This document shows positions 27,548 through 36,050 of a stretch of DNA of 62,207 bases, piece by piece. Source of the stretch: UBA6168 sp964573725 (lineage in GTDB: Bacteria > Bacteroidota > Bacteroidia > Chitinophagales > Saprospiraceae); the NCBI GenBank assembly GCA_964573725.1, contig CAZNLJ010000026.1:1-62207 (forward strand), given 5' to 3'. A model generated the notes under the pieces. The model had not been told where the DNA came from. It did no database searches and saw nothing but the letters and a program-made list of their open reading frames with translations. Made by a program: the position numbers and the translations under genes. The first letter of the stretch is position 1; each line of letters begins with the position of its first letter.

Positions 27548-28258
27548 TCATTTCCGGATCGATTCCAGGTAAGGCAGGTAAACCGCCAAGCCGTCCTTGA
27601 GCATATCCGTCACCCCGTTGGAGGTGATGGTGGCGCCGGTGATGGCGTCGACCTGGTGGGCTGGATTGCGAACGCCGCCCTTCACCACCGCCACGGAGAC
27701 AAACCGGCCGTCGTCGAACAACTCTTTCCCCTGGAACTGCCGGGAGAAGGAGGGATTGTCCGTAATTTCCGCACCGAGGCCGGGTGTTTCCCCGACATGG
27801 CCGAAGGAAGTGCCGATGATGGTGTTGAAATCGTCCTTCACGGCGATGGTTCCCCAAATCTTGTCCCAAAGGCCGTTGCCACGGACGGACAACAGGTAGG
27901 CGCTCGAGGCGTCCCCCCGGTAGATGAACACCGGGTATTGCCTTTCCGCAGCCGGTTTCTTTTCTTCCTTGGCCATATCGATGGCTTCCGCACTGGCACC
28001 CTCGACCGGCTGGCCGGCGGCATCGATGACCACCTGTTCGATGCGCTTCGAGAACAGGTTCACGACCTCCTCATCCGAGAGGCTGGCCAGGTCCGTACCC
28101 AATTCGTCCTTGATGGCACGAAGGACATCCCGCTTCTTGAAGACCGCTTCGTTCGTTTCGTGCACGGGACGGAGACCGGTGACGACGACAGCCAGTACGA
28201 CGGAGACCAGCAGGGTCATCACGACCGTATAAACGGTGACATATTTATTGCTATACAT
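27548..28258 (-). CDS. nqrC: Na+-translocating NADH:quinone reductase subunit C
   Basis: A 236-residue subunit with one N-terminal membrane helix (about 8-28) and a periplasmic FMN domain. The flavinylation motif is DAITGATITSNG, with FMN expected on T210, attached by the ApbE flavin transferase (not in this window). GHVGETPGLGAEI is the other conserved FMN-domain segment. FMN(C) passes electrons between the iron-sulfur centre of NqrDE and NqrB. Confidence 0.97.
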   Translation of the reverse strand: MYSNKYVTVYTVVMTLLVSVVLAVVVTGLRPVHETNEAVFKKRDVLRAIKDELGTDLASLSDEEVVNLFSKRIEQVVIDAAGQPVEGASAEAIDMAKEEKKPAAERQYPVFIYRGDASSAYLLSVRGNGLWDKIWGTIAVKDDFNTIIGTSFGHVGETPGLGAEITDNPSFSRQFQGKELFDDGRFVSVAVVKGGVRNPAHQVDAITGATITSNGVTDMLKDGLAVYLPYLESIRK

Positions 28259-28306
28259 GGCGGTTGAATGTTTTTACTGGTTGAATCCGGTGGAGAGGAT
28301 ACAGCC

Positions 28307-29578
28307 TCAGGCCGCCGGCTTGCCGCTCCGCTTCAGGCGTCTTGCGACATTGGCTTCGATCACATAATGGTCGATCAGGGGTGCGAAGATGTTCATGAAC
28401 AGGATGGCCAGCATCCATCCCTCGGGATAGGCGGGGTTCATGACCCGGATGATGATTCCGAGGGCACCGATAAAGAATCCGTAGAGCAATTTACCGGTAT
28501 TGGTGGAGGCTGCCGTCACCGGGTCGGTGGCCATGAAAGCCATCGCGAACCAGAAGCTGCCGATGTAGAAATGATAGTACCAGGGAATATTCATGTAGGC
28601 GTCGAAACCCCAGGCATTGAAGGCGATGGCCATGACACCGGCACCGATGAGGCAGGATACCATGATGCGCCAGCTGGCGATGCCCAGGACCGTGAGGAGC
28701 AGGGCACCGACGATGATCAGCGGTTTGCTCGTCTCCCCGATGGAACCGGGGATGGCACCCCAGAACATCTGCATGGGGGAATAATGCGCGGTGACAGCCT
28801 CCCAGCCTTGCGATGCCAGCCCGAGGGGAGTGGCCCCGGTGAATCCGTCCGCCACCGCCCGACCGCCTTCCCCGAAGGTGGCGAGGCCGAGACTGCCGAA
28901 CAGTCCGTCGAATACATGATGGGCCCATCCATAGGTTTCTCCGACCGCCTGTGCGCCGGTATATTCGATGCCCGAGACCCAACATTGGTCGCCCGAGATA
29001 GTGGTCGGGTAGGCGAAGAAGACGAAGACCCTGGCCAACAAGGCGATATTCACGACGTTCATTCCCGTACCTCCGAAGGCCTCCTTGCCGAGGATGACGG
29101 CGAAGGCCACGGAAAGGGCGAGGATCCACAGCGGGATGTCCGGCGGCATGATCAGTGGGATCAAGGCACCTGAGACAAGGAAGCCCTCCTCGATCGGATG
29201 ACCCTTCTTGGCTGCATAATAGAATTCTATGCCGAGTCCGACGACATGGGTGACCACGAAAATCGGCAGGACCTGGATGAGGCCGTACGCGATCTTCAGG
29301 TGCAGGCCCTCCAGGAAGGAGGTGTATTGGCCGAGTGCCAGGAAGTGCTGGTGACCGATGTTGACGGTACCGAACAGGTAGCAGAGCTGCAGGGCCACCA
29401 CCACCATGACCATGGTCCGCTTGAGGTCCATCCGGTCCCGGATATGGACACCCGGGCCGCTGGTCACGGCATTCGGCGTAAACAGGAAGGTAAAGAAGCC
29501 GTCGAACAGGGTGTGAAGGAATTTCTTCTCCTTCGGCGGTTCGAATTGTTGCTTTATTTTTTCTGCGAACTGGTTCAT
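28307..29578 (-). CDS. nqrB: Na+-translocating NADH:quinone reductase subunit B
   Basis: A 423-residue polytopic membrane protein carrying the Na+ channel, covalent FMN, riboflavin and the ubiquinone/menaquinone site. The flavinylation motif is DGFTGATPLG with FMN expected on T250. IPLIMPPDIPLW and the KEAFGGTGMNVVNIAL segment are conserved. It lies 39 bp after nqrA and 48 bp before nqrC. Confidence 0.97.
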   Translation of the reverse strand: MNQFAEKIKQQFEPPKEKKFLHTLFDGFFTFLFTPNAVTSGPGVHIRDRMDLKRTMVMVVVALQLCYLFGTVNIGHQHFLALGQYTSFLEGLHLKIAYGLIQVLPIFVVTHVVGLGIEFYYAAKKGHPIEEGFLVSGALIPLIMPPDIPLWILALSVAFAVILGKEAFGGTGMNVVNIALLARVFVFFAYPTTISGDQCWVSGIEYTGAQAVGETYGWAHHVFDGLFGSLGLATFGEGGRAVADGFTGATPLGLASQGWEAVTAHYSPMQMFWGAIPGSIGETSKPLIIVGALLLTVLGIASWRIMVSCLIGAGVMAIAFNAWGFDAYMNIPWYYHFYIGSFWFAMAFMATDPVTAASTNTGKLLYGFFIGALGIIIRVMNPAYPEGWMLAILFMNIFAPLIDHYVIEANVARRLKRSGKPAA

Positions 29579-29617
29579 ATTGTTAAGATCGTTGAAGACT
29601 ACAAAGGACAGGGAGGC

Positions 29618-31255
29618 TTAACCCTGTTCGTTCACCATATCGAGTCCCTGGCGGAGGATCTTTTGCAGCGGTTGTTTCGAGGTACAGACGAACTCGCACA
29701 GCGCGACGTCCTCCTCGATGAGTTCATAGATGCCCAGCCCCTCCATCCGGTCGTAGTTGTTCGTCAGGATGGCTTTCATAAGGTGCTGCGGGTAAATATC
29801 CATGGGGAGCACTTCCTCGTACTGGCCGGTCACGACAAAAGCCCGGGTTTCACCTTTTGTATTGGTGTCGGCCCTGTAGGTCGAATCGGGGAAGACCCAA
29901 CCGGGGAGCGCGCGGGAGGCGCTCGGGGAGCTGAGGTCGGGCAGCAACCAACCGAAAAGCTGGTATTCGTTCCCTTCGCGGAGAACGGTCAGTTGGTCGT
30001 CGTGATAGCCCAGGAAACCGGTCTCCGACTGCTTCCGACCGGACAGCACATCCCCGGAGACGATCCGGAGGTTGCCGTTTTCGGGAAGCCTGTCCTTGAG
30101 CAGGTCACCGATGTTGGCCCCTACGAAGGTGCGGACATAGGTGGGGGTGGAAAGTTCCGAACCGGTCAGGGCGACCAGCCTTTCGGCATGGAAGCGTTGT
30201 TCGGTGAAGAGCTTGCCCAGGGTGATGACCGCCTGGACGCCCATGGTCCAGACACAACGGCCGGGACCGAGCGGTGCGACGTGGTGGATCTGTACGCCGA
30301 CATTCCCGGCGGGATGTGCGCCCTTGAACCAGTGCCGGCGGACGCCGGTCGCCCGGCGGAACGCGTCGGCCGGCGGATTGGCCGCACCGGCATCCAGGCC
30401 GAGGTGGACCTGGCCGGCGGTCAGCCTGCCCAGGACATCCAGTCCTTGTTGGAATGCGGATTCGTTGCCCTGGACGACGAAATTGAGGTCCGGAGCGAGG
30501 GGGGCGGTATCGAAGGTGGAGACGAAGATATCATCCGGTATCCGTTGCGGATCCGCCATCACGTCGAAGGGCCGCTGCCGGAGCATCGGCCAGACGCCGG
30601 CATCCAGCAGGAAAGCGACCAGTTCATCCCGGCCGGCGGTGGCGGGATCCAGGGTCGGGAGCGTGCGGTATTGCTGCTCCTTGTCCGCGAGGATCACCAC
30701 TTCCTGAATGGCGCGGCGTTCGCCACGCCGGATGGCGATGACCTCTCCGCTGACCGGTGCGGCATAGCGGACCGCCTCGTGGTTCTTGTCAAAGAACAAC
30801 GGGTCGCCGGCCTTGACCACGTCCCCTTCGGAGACGAGGAGTTTCGGTATGGGCGACAAGCCGCGGAAATCCACGGGCTGGATTGCGAATGTCAGTGCTT
30901 TGGCCGCTTCGTCCACCCCGGGACGTGCCGCACCTTCCAGCTTGATGTCGAAACCTTTGCTCAGGATGTAGGCAGGCCCGTCCACCCAGGCGGGGAGCCG
31001 GGGGCGGAACAGGTCGCGGAAGCCCGGGAACAGGGATACCTGCCGGGTTCCTTCGCCGCCGATCTTGCCTGCCTCGATGCGAAGCAGGTTGTCGGAGACC
31101 TGGATGATGACGAAGAAGGCGATGAGGAGGACGACGGCCAAAAGGGCCATCAGCAGGGTGTTGTCACCGGTTTCCCCGACCGGTTGGGCCGATAGGTCGG
31201 AGCTGGCCAAGAGGAGGACGACCACCGGGAATAGCCACATCGAACGCTTACTCAT
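29618..31255 (-). CDS. nqrA: Na+-translocating NADH:quinone reductase subunit A with N-terminal membrane anchor
   Basis: The canonical NqrA domain begins near residue 98 (LSKGFDIKLEGAA) and runs to the C-terminus with standard segments (PKLLVSEGDVVKAGDPLFF, FKGAHPAGNVGVQIHH, GRKQSETGFLGYHDDQ). NqrA is normally a soluble, cytoplasm-facing subunit of about 445 residues that starts directly with this motif. Here the ATG at 31255 gives 545 residues, and the extra 97 encode a signal peptide (about 1-24, ending LSAQ) and one membrane helix (about 33-53, LLMALLAVVLLIAFFVIIQV). That would leave a short periplasmic piece and hold the NqrA body on the cytoplasmic face. The extension is in frame with no intervening stop and follows a candidate promoter at 31356. 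First gene of the operon. Confidence 0.95.
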   Translation of the reverse strand: MSKRSMWLFPVVVLLLASSDLSAQPVGETGDNTLLMALLAVVLLIAFFVIIQVSDNLLRIEAGKIGGEGTRQVSLFPGFRDLFRPRLPAWVDGPAYILSKGFDIKLEGAARPGVDEAAKALTFAIQPVDFRGLSPIPKLLVSEGDVVKAGDPLFFDKNHEAVRYAAPVSGEVIAIRRGERRAIQEVVILADKEQQYRTLPTLDPATAGRDELVAFLLDAGVWPMLRQRPFDVMADPQRIPDDIFVSTFDTAPLAPDLNFVVQGNESAFQQGLDVLGRLTAGQVHLGLDAGAANPPADAFRRATGVRRHWFKGAHPAGNVGVQIHHVAPLGPGRCVWTMGVQAVITLGKLFTEQRFHAERLVALTGSELSTPTYVRTFVGANIGDLLKDRLPENGNLRIVSGDVLSGRKQSETGFLGYHDDQLTVLREGNEYQLFGWLLPDLSSPSASRALPGWVFPDSTYRADTNTKGETRAFVVTGQYEEVLPMDIYPQHLMKAILTNNYDRMEGLGIYELIEEDVALCEFVCTSKQPLQKILRQGLDMVNEQG

Positions 31256-31355
31256 GCTGCGTTTCTTTGATTGATAAGATGGATTGCCCCGAGGGTTCTG
31301 TATGCGGATCCGCAGCCCGGGCCGGGTGTCCGATGCGTTTCCCTCCAAAGCGCCG

Positions 31356-31363
31356 CAAAAATA
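31356..31363 (-). promoter_or_regulatory. Candidate -7 box of the nqr operon
   Basis: Minus strand TATTTTTG matches TAnnTTTG about 100 bp upstream of the nqrA ATG, in an AT-rich stretch. A clear TTG at -33 was not found. The remaining 31364-31790 shows no convincing gene. Confidence 0.4.
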
Positions 31364-31790
31364 TAAAACGTTTCCTTGCGAAGCAGGAAAGCCCTGTGCA
31401 ATATTGAACGCGCAATCTATTTAGATTCATTTTAAATAAATGCGAAAATAATGCCTGCCATGTTCCGCTTTCGCTATCCGGACAATACCCTGGCATCCCG
31501 ACGCATGCCCTGTCCGGGACGGCCTCCCGGAGCGCCTTGCGACGGGATAGGGACACGGGGCTACCGGAATCCGGCGAACGGAAACGGGTTCCTTGCCTCC
31601 ACATTGAAAAATGGAAAGCCGGCGCGGATAATTGGCGGACCGGCGGGGCGCCGGCACGCTCCCCGGAAGAAGAAGATGAGGGAATGGGGTCTCGCCGACC
31701 GTCATGCCGTTTGCCTCGTCGACCCCGATGCGGAGGATGGGGCGCCGCCGGCGGACGGAAGGGGACGGTTTGCGGTGCGGTTTCGTCCGT

Positions 31791-32714
31791 TCAGTCCGTC
31801 ATCGGTTCGCCATGTTGCTCCTGTAAGGCATCCATGACGGACGCGGCGACCGTGAGGTAATCCTCCCTTCGATTCTCGGCCCGCTTGCGATTGCCACATG
31901 CCGGACAGAAGATGTTCTTGTCGCGTCGGAACTGTCCCCCACAGGCACAAGGTTCCTCCAAGGCGACCCGAACCCCCTCCACGGACGGGAGGTCGCTCCC
32001 GGCATACCGAAGCAGCCCGCAGCCCTGACACTGGTACTGGTCCTGGTCCTTGTGTCCCTGGCTGGTGGATACGGACATGTAACCGCTGAATACCGCGGGT
32101 TCGAAACAAGCCATACATTTGGCACGCAAGGGTATGTAGGGATCGAAAAATGGCAGGTACCATTGGCGCAACGGCAGGTCGTCGTCGTCGTCGTCGTCGA
32201 TTTTTGGTTCCTCCTCTCCGGGGTAATAACCCTTGTGATCGTAAAACCATCCCCGGTAGAAATCATCGAAATTGGCTTCGGCTTTCGCTCCGTCATCATA
32301 GATCCACTGGATTTTTCCTTCACAGATATCGAAGAACAGCAAGTCCTTGAAGGATAACAACTCTCTGGCAACATAGATGGAGACATCGTCGATCCAGTCG
32401 GTCATAATGGTTTCGCAGGTGGACTTCAACCAATCCTGAAAGTTAGCTACGAACTTTCTCCACAGCTCATCCTCATAGTCCGGATTTCCGTTGGTGGTTG
32501 GTGCGTCGACAAATACTATGTCGGTACAATTGTGAGGTAAACGAATGAAGTTTCCGTCGTAGGTGGCGGAATCGAGGATTTTACGGATACGGGCGGACTT
32601 ATCCGGCTCGAAGGATTGGGTCAGTAATTCCTCGACAAACTGGGGGTCGACCATCCTGACCCGAAAGATGGCCTCGATTTCAATCGAAATACGCAGTGGT
32701 TTGGGTTTGTCCAT
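31791..32714 (-). CDS. Hypothetical protein with two C-terminal zinc ribbons
   Basis: A 307-residue unrecognised protein. Residues 1-165 are an alpha/beta region with many aromatic and acidic residues. A run of seven Asp follows (about 173-179). Two four-Cys groups then appear: C200-MA-C203 with C229-QG-C232, and C256-A-C258 with C270-PA-C273, which look like zinc ribbons of the kind that bind nucleic acid or protein. No signal peptide is seen. It lies 54 bp downstream of the ferredoxin gene on the same strand, so it may share its promoter. Function unknown. Confidence 0.8.
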   Translation of the reverse strand: MDKPKPLRISIEIEAIFRVRMVDPQFVEELLTQSFEPDKSARIRKILDSATYDGNFIRLPHNCTDIVFVDAPTTNGNPDYEDELWRKFVANFQDWLKSTCETIMTDWIDDVSIYVARELLSFKDLLFFDICEGKIQWIYDDGAKAEANFDDFYRGWFYDHKGYYPGEEEPKIDDDDDDDLPLRQWYLPFFDPYIPLRAKCMACFEPAVFSGYMSVSTSQGHKDQDQYQCQGCGLLRYAGSDLPSVEGVRVALEEPCACGGQFRRDKNIFCPACGNRKRAENRREDYLTVAASVMDALQEQHGEPMTD

Positions 32715-32768
32715 GGGGCAATCATGTTTTGAAGTGGAGGGGAAAGATGAAAGATTGGGGATAACCGC

Positions 32769-33116
32769 TTACAGGTGAAGGCGGTCCTTCCGGGCGAGCA
32801 GGGTCTCGTTGGACTCGCGCCGTTCGGGATCGGGGACGCAGCAATCAACGGGGCAGACGGCGGCGCACTGCGGCTCCTCGTGGAAACCGACGCATTCGGT
32901 GCACTTGTCCGGGACGATGTAGTAGTAGTCGTCCGCGCGGGGGTCATGCTTATCGTCGACAGCGGTGGCGCTACCGTCCTCCAGGGTGTAATCGCCCTTT
33001 ACGGTGGTGCCGTCGGAAATGGCCCATTCGACCCCGCCCTCGTAGATGGCGTTGTTGGGACATTCCGGTTCGCAGGCGCCGCAGTTGATGCATTCGTCGG
33101 TAATCATGATGGCCAT
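32769..33116 (-). CDS. 2[4Fe-4S] ferredoxin
   Basis: A 115-residue bacterial-type ferredoxin. The first cluster motif is CINCGACEPECP near the N-terminus; the second is CTECVGFHEEPQCAAVCPVD, with the eight-residue insertion typical of YfhL/Alvin-type ferredoxins. Between them is an insert of about 45 residues rich in Asp, longer than in classical ferredoxins. It carries low-potential electrons in the cytoplasm. The start at 33116 has a strong promoter upstream. Confidence 0.95.
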   Translation of the reverse strand: MAIMITDECINCGACEPECPNNAIYEGGVEWAISDGTTVKGDYTLEDGSATAVDDKHDPRADDYYYIVPDKCTECVGFHEEPQCAAVCPVDCCVPDPERRESNETLLARKDRLHL

Positions 33117-33170
33117 AGGAAGGAACGTTTAGGTAAAGGAAGCGACCGGTGGTCGTACGCGGTCGGTTTG

Positions 33171-33200
33171 CAAATTTAACGGGGTACGGCGGAAAAACAA
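33171..33200 (-). promoter_or_regulatory. Promoter of the ferredoxin gene
   Basis: On the minus strand TTG (complement of 33198-33200) is followed after 19 bp by TAAATTTG (33171-33178), the Bacteroidota consensus. The predicted leader to the ATG at 33116 is about 48 nt. Confidence 0.65.
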
Positions 33201-33338
33201 AGGCTTTTTTCGAACATCCGGACTTGCGGGGGGCGTTCCGAATGCCGGAGGCCGGCCTGCGTCGCGGCTGGTTTCCGTCGCGGGCCGCATCCGTTGCAAT
33301 TGCTCGATGGGGAAGGCCGAAAATTCCGTGTTAAACAG

Positions 33339-33346
33339 TAGCTTTG
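33339..33346 (+). promoter_or_regulatory. Candidate -7 box for the OmpA-like lipoprotein
   Basis: TAGCTTTG matches TAnnTTTG about 77 bp upstream of the ATG at 33423. No TTG at -33. It faces away from the ferredoxin promoter. Confidence 0.45.
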
Positions 33347-33422
33347 TGGAGCATGCGGACTGAATCCGGATATTGCGGCCTTGGTCCGGTACAAACCAAT
33401 ACGAACACCTAACGACAAGCAC

Positions 33423-34367
33423 ATGAACAGCACCATCCGACCCATGGGGGCACTCCTCTTGGCGGCGATTGTCGCAACCGGTTGCGTACCCACCCGAAAG
33501 TATGAGGAGGCGGTGGCTGCCCGCGACCTGTATAAGGCGAATTACCAGGACATGGAGCATACGAGGAAAGAGAAGGAACAGTCGGATGTGCGCATCCGGC
33601 AATTGGAGGCGCAGCTGACCCGGTCGCAAGCCCTGGTAAGCCAGTATCGGCAGGACATGGAACGGATCAAGACCTACCATGAGGAATTGTCCGCCCGCTA
33701 TGAGGAATCGGTCAAGGACAATGCGGTGTTGCTGCGCAACCATGCAGCCGAAAAAACGGCCCTCGAATCCGTGCTGGCGTCCCGGCAGGAAGCGGTCTGG
33801 CAACAGGAGCGGATCTTGACGGGCTTGGGTGTGCAGCCGGACAGCCTGGACGCAGCCATGCCGATGCCCGGGGACTTCACCGGACGAAGCGGCACCATCC
33901 TTCCGCCGGGAACGGGAATCCGGGATGAGGCTTTCCTGTTGGGCGTATCCCAAAATCTGGCCTCCCGCTTGTCCGCCTTGCCGGCGGACGGATACTACCT
34001 GGAACGAGAAGGCGGCACCATGCGGCTTACCTTGCAGGAAGGACTGCTCTTCGGCGGGAAAACAGCCGACCTGCAGCCCGACGGGCGCCAGGCACTGGAA
34101 GTAGTGGGCCGTGTATTGGCTGCACTCGCACCGATGGAAGTGACCGTCATCTGCCATTCGGACGGTGACGGGTCGGTCCTGGCGAACTGGCAACTTTGCT
34201 TGTCCCGCGCCGGTTCCCTGGTACAGGCGCTGGCCGAGGCAGGGGTCCCCTCCAAGTTGTTGACAGCCGCCGCCCGCGGCATGCACCGACCGCTCGTACC
34301 CAACGCCACCGATACCAACAAGACCTTGAACCGCCGCACGGAAATCCTTCTCAGCCCGGTTCGGTAG
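33423..34367 (+). CDS. OmpA-family outer-membrane lipoprotein
   Basis: A 314-residue protein starting at 33423, just before a lipoprotein signal (LLLAAIVATGC, lipid-bearing Cys about residue 21). Residues 26-125 form a long coiled coil (KYEEAVAARDLYKANYQDME onward). The C-terminal 110 residues are an OmpA/MotB peptidoglycan-binding domain: LLFGGKTADLQPDGRQALEVV and the end NATDTNKTLNRRTEILLSP, with the conserved NRRTEI. It probably links outer membrane and cell wall. Confidence 0.92.
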   Translation: MNSTIRPMGALLLAAIVATGCVPTRKYEEAVAARDLYKANYQDMEHTRKEKEQSDVRIRQLEAQLTRSQALVSQYRQDMERIKTYHEELSARYEESVKDNAVLLRNHAAEKTALESVLASRQEAVWQQERILTGLGVQPDSLDAAMPMPGDFTGRSGTILPPGTGIRDEAFLLGVSQNLASRLSALPADGYYLEREGGTMRLTLQEGLLFGGKTADLQPDGRQALEVVGRVLAALAPMEVTVICHSDGDGSVLANWQLCLSRAGSLVQALAEAGVPSKLLTAAARGMHRPLVPNATDTNKTLNRRTEILLSPVR

Positions 34368-34771
34368 TCTTGCCCTTCAAATCGCCCGTGACTTACGGGG
34401 CTGTACCATGGCCATAAACCTGACCAATCCGCATGGAACCGGGATTTCCCGGAGCCTTTCCTGTGATAGGGTCGCAACGGCATGACTCGGAACGAAACAG
34501 CGTCCGGGATGGTCCCGACTTACGCCTGGTAAACTTCACCCTCCCCGGAAAACAACATCCGCTAAGTCCAAGCAGCTCTCCCGGGATGCGAATGGATGGC
34601 CGTTTCCGCAATATCTCTCCGCAGTTGGTCTATTCTCCCGCTCATTCGCAAATCATGGTTCCACCACTGTGCCGGTAGGATGCCAGGATCCTCCTACCGA
34701 CCTGTTTTTTGATTGCCCATATCAATCCCATCCACCACTCACCGCACGCACCGGAGGCGGATGCACCGGCT
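34368..34771. other. Gene-free region before the repeat array
   Basis: About 400 bp with no convincing gene, RNA or clear terminator. Short frames exist on both strands but resemble nothing known. Confidence 0.35.
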
Positions 34772-35341
34772 GTCAGGATGACAGATGTGTTTGGGGAGAA
34801 GGTGGCTCGCCCCCCCGATGAATCAGGGGGTTACAGGATGATAGATGTGTCCAGGGGGCAGGCACGCCCACGTCCCGATCACGCAGATGTGTTTGGGGAG
34901 AAGGTGGCTCACCCCCCGATGAATCAGGGGGGTACAGGATGATAGATGTGTCCCGGAGGTAGGCACGCCCGCGTCCCGATCACGCAGATGTGTTTGGGGA
35001 GGTGGCTCACCCCCCNNNNNNNNNNNNNNNNNNNNNNNNNNNNNNNNNNNNNNNNNNNNNNNNNNNNNNNNNNNNNNNNNNNNNNNNNNNNNNNNNNNNN
35101 NNNNNNNNNNNNNNNGGCACGCCCGCGTCCCGATCACGCAGATGTGTTTGGGGAGGTGGCTCACCCCCCCGATGAATCAGGGGGTTACAGGATGATAGAT
35201 GTGTCCCGGAGGCAGGCACGCCCGCGTCCCGATCACGCAGATGTGTTTGGGGAGGTGGCTCACCCCCCCCGATGAATCAGGGGGTTACAGGATGATAGAT
35301 GTGTCTTGGAGGCAGGCCCGCCCGCGTCCCGATTACGCAGC
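34772..35341. repeat. Tandem array of about 100-bp direct repeats
   Basis: Five copies of a unit containing GATGTGTTTGGGGA begin at 34784, 34886, 34987, 35141 and 35240, spaced 99-102 bp apart apart from the stretch interrupted by the gap. Each unit also holds an imperfect hairpin made of a C-run, GATGAATC and a G-run, plus CAGGATGATAGATGTG and CGTCCCGATCACGCAG. The first two copies have a 3-bp insertion (GAGAAGG in place of GAGG). The array ends in a partial copy at about 35340. The true copy number is unknown because an assembly gap lies inside. A reading frame can be drawn through it, but the G/C-runs of changing length argue against coding. Confidence 0.9.
35016..35115. other. Assembly gap (100 N)
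   Basis: Exactly 100 undetermined bases inside the tandem array. A round 100 usually marks a gap of unknown length, so the distance across it should not be trusted. Confidence 0.98.
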
Positions 35342-35544
35342 GGCGGACGGGATGTCGGATGATCGGACACACCATGATTCCATTGGAATACATGATGCCC
35401 GCCCTATTTTAGTTGTGCGGTACCACCCATTCGATGGGAACCTTCCAATTGACTTACCGGACGAAGCGAGCGACGCCCTTTTCCTGCCCCGACCTCTTGC
35501 GGGAAGCCCATGTAAGCCGACGGGTCACAAAGGCCCCTTCCCGC

Positions 35545-35883
35545 CTAAGGAATCGAGACAGTCCCGATCTGCGCCGAAGCCTGCTGCAAGCGGAGGAAAT
35601 TTCCGCAGGCAAGCCCGTGCCGGTTACCGGTACGTACCGCTACCTGACGGGCCAGGGACAGGGTCAGGAAGAAATCCGGCTGCCTGTCGGTGCCGCGTTT
35701 CGGGCGAACGGCAAAGTCCTTCAGCAGCAATGGCCGTCGGATGCCGTCGTGAAATTCATAAGTGCCGCGCATCCATTTGCGTAGGGTGGACAGGTAATGA
35801 TGCGTCGGGAGCGCCAACACCCGGTACAGGTCCGATGCCCGTACCACGCGGGTCCCTTTCTTGCTGGTCAATACTGGTATCAT
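35545..35883 (-). CDS. Small antirepressor-like (AntA/AntB-type) protein
   Basis: A 112-residue protein starting MIPVLTSKKGTRVVRASDLY. This opening, the LRKWMRGTYEF segment and the LTLSLARQVAVRTGN segment resemble the AntA/AntB antirepressor-like domain found in phages and on Bacteroidota chromosomes. A strong promoter sits directly upstream, giving a leader of only about 14 nt. No other phage gene is present. It lies 200 bp from the repeat array, with its 3' end facing it. The family call is moderate; that it is a real gene is supported by the promoter and start. Confidence 0.65.
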   Translation of the reverse strand: MIPVLTSKKGTRVVRASDLYRVLALPTHHYLSTLRKWMRGTYEFHDGIRRPLLLKDFAVRPKRGTDRQPDFFLTLSLARQVAVRTGNRHGLACGNFLRLQQASAQIGTVSIP

Positions 35884-35903
35884 GGCTATTGGGTTTGATT
35901 CTT

Positions 35904-35934
35904 CAAAAATAAATAAATTGTTTTAAATAGCCAA
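35904..35934 (-). promoter_or_regulatory. Promoter of the antirepressor-like gene
   Basis: Minus strand TTG (complement of 35932-35934), 20 bp spacer, TATTTTTG (35904-35911), a consensus Bacteroidota promoter in a very AT-rich stretch. Confidence 0.65.
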
Positions 35935-36050
35935 ATGAAAAACTTTTTGTTTTCAATAAGATCGGACCCGAATCAAATATTTTTTATTTTAATGTTTGGC
36001 ATCAAATATGCCTTAGGTGGAAAGACCCCGCCACCACACACAACAATTTC

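Noticed and set aside
29198..31195. A 665-codon plus-strand frame across nqrB and nqrA
   Set aside because: It spans two well-identified genes on the opposite strand and matches no family.
34772..35341. CRISPR array
   Set aside because: Units are contiguous ~100-bp direct repeats without unique spacers, and no cas gene is present.
35199..35912. A 237-codon plus-strand frame beginning in the tandem array
   Set aside because: It reads through the non-coding repeats and then antisense to the antirepressor-like gene, across that gene's promoter.
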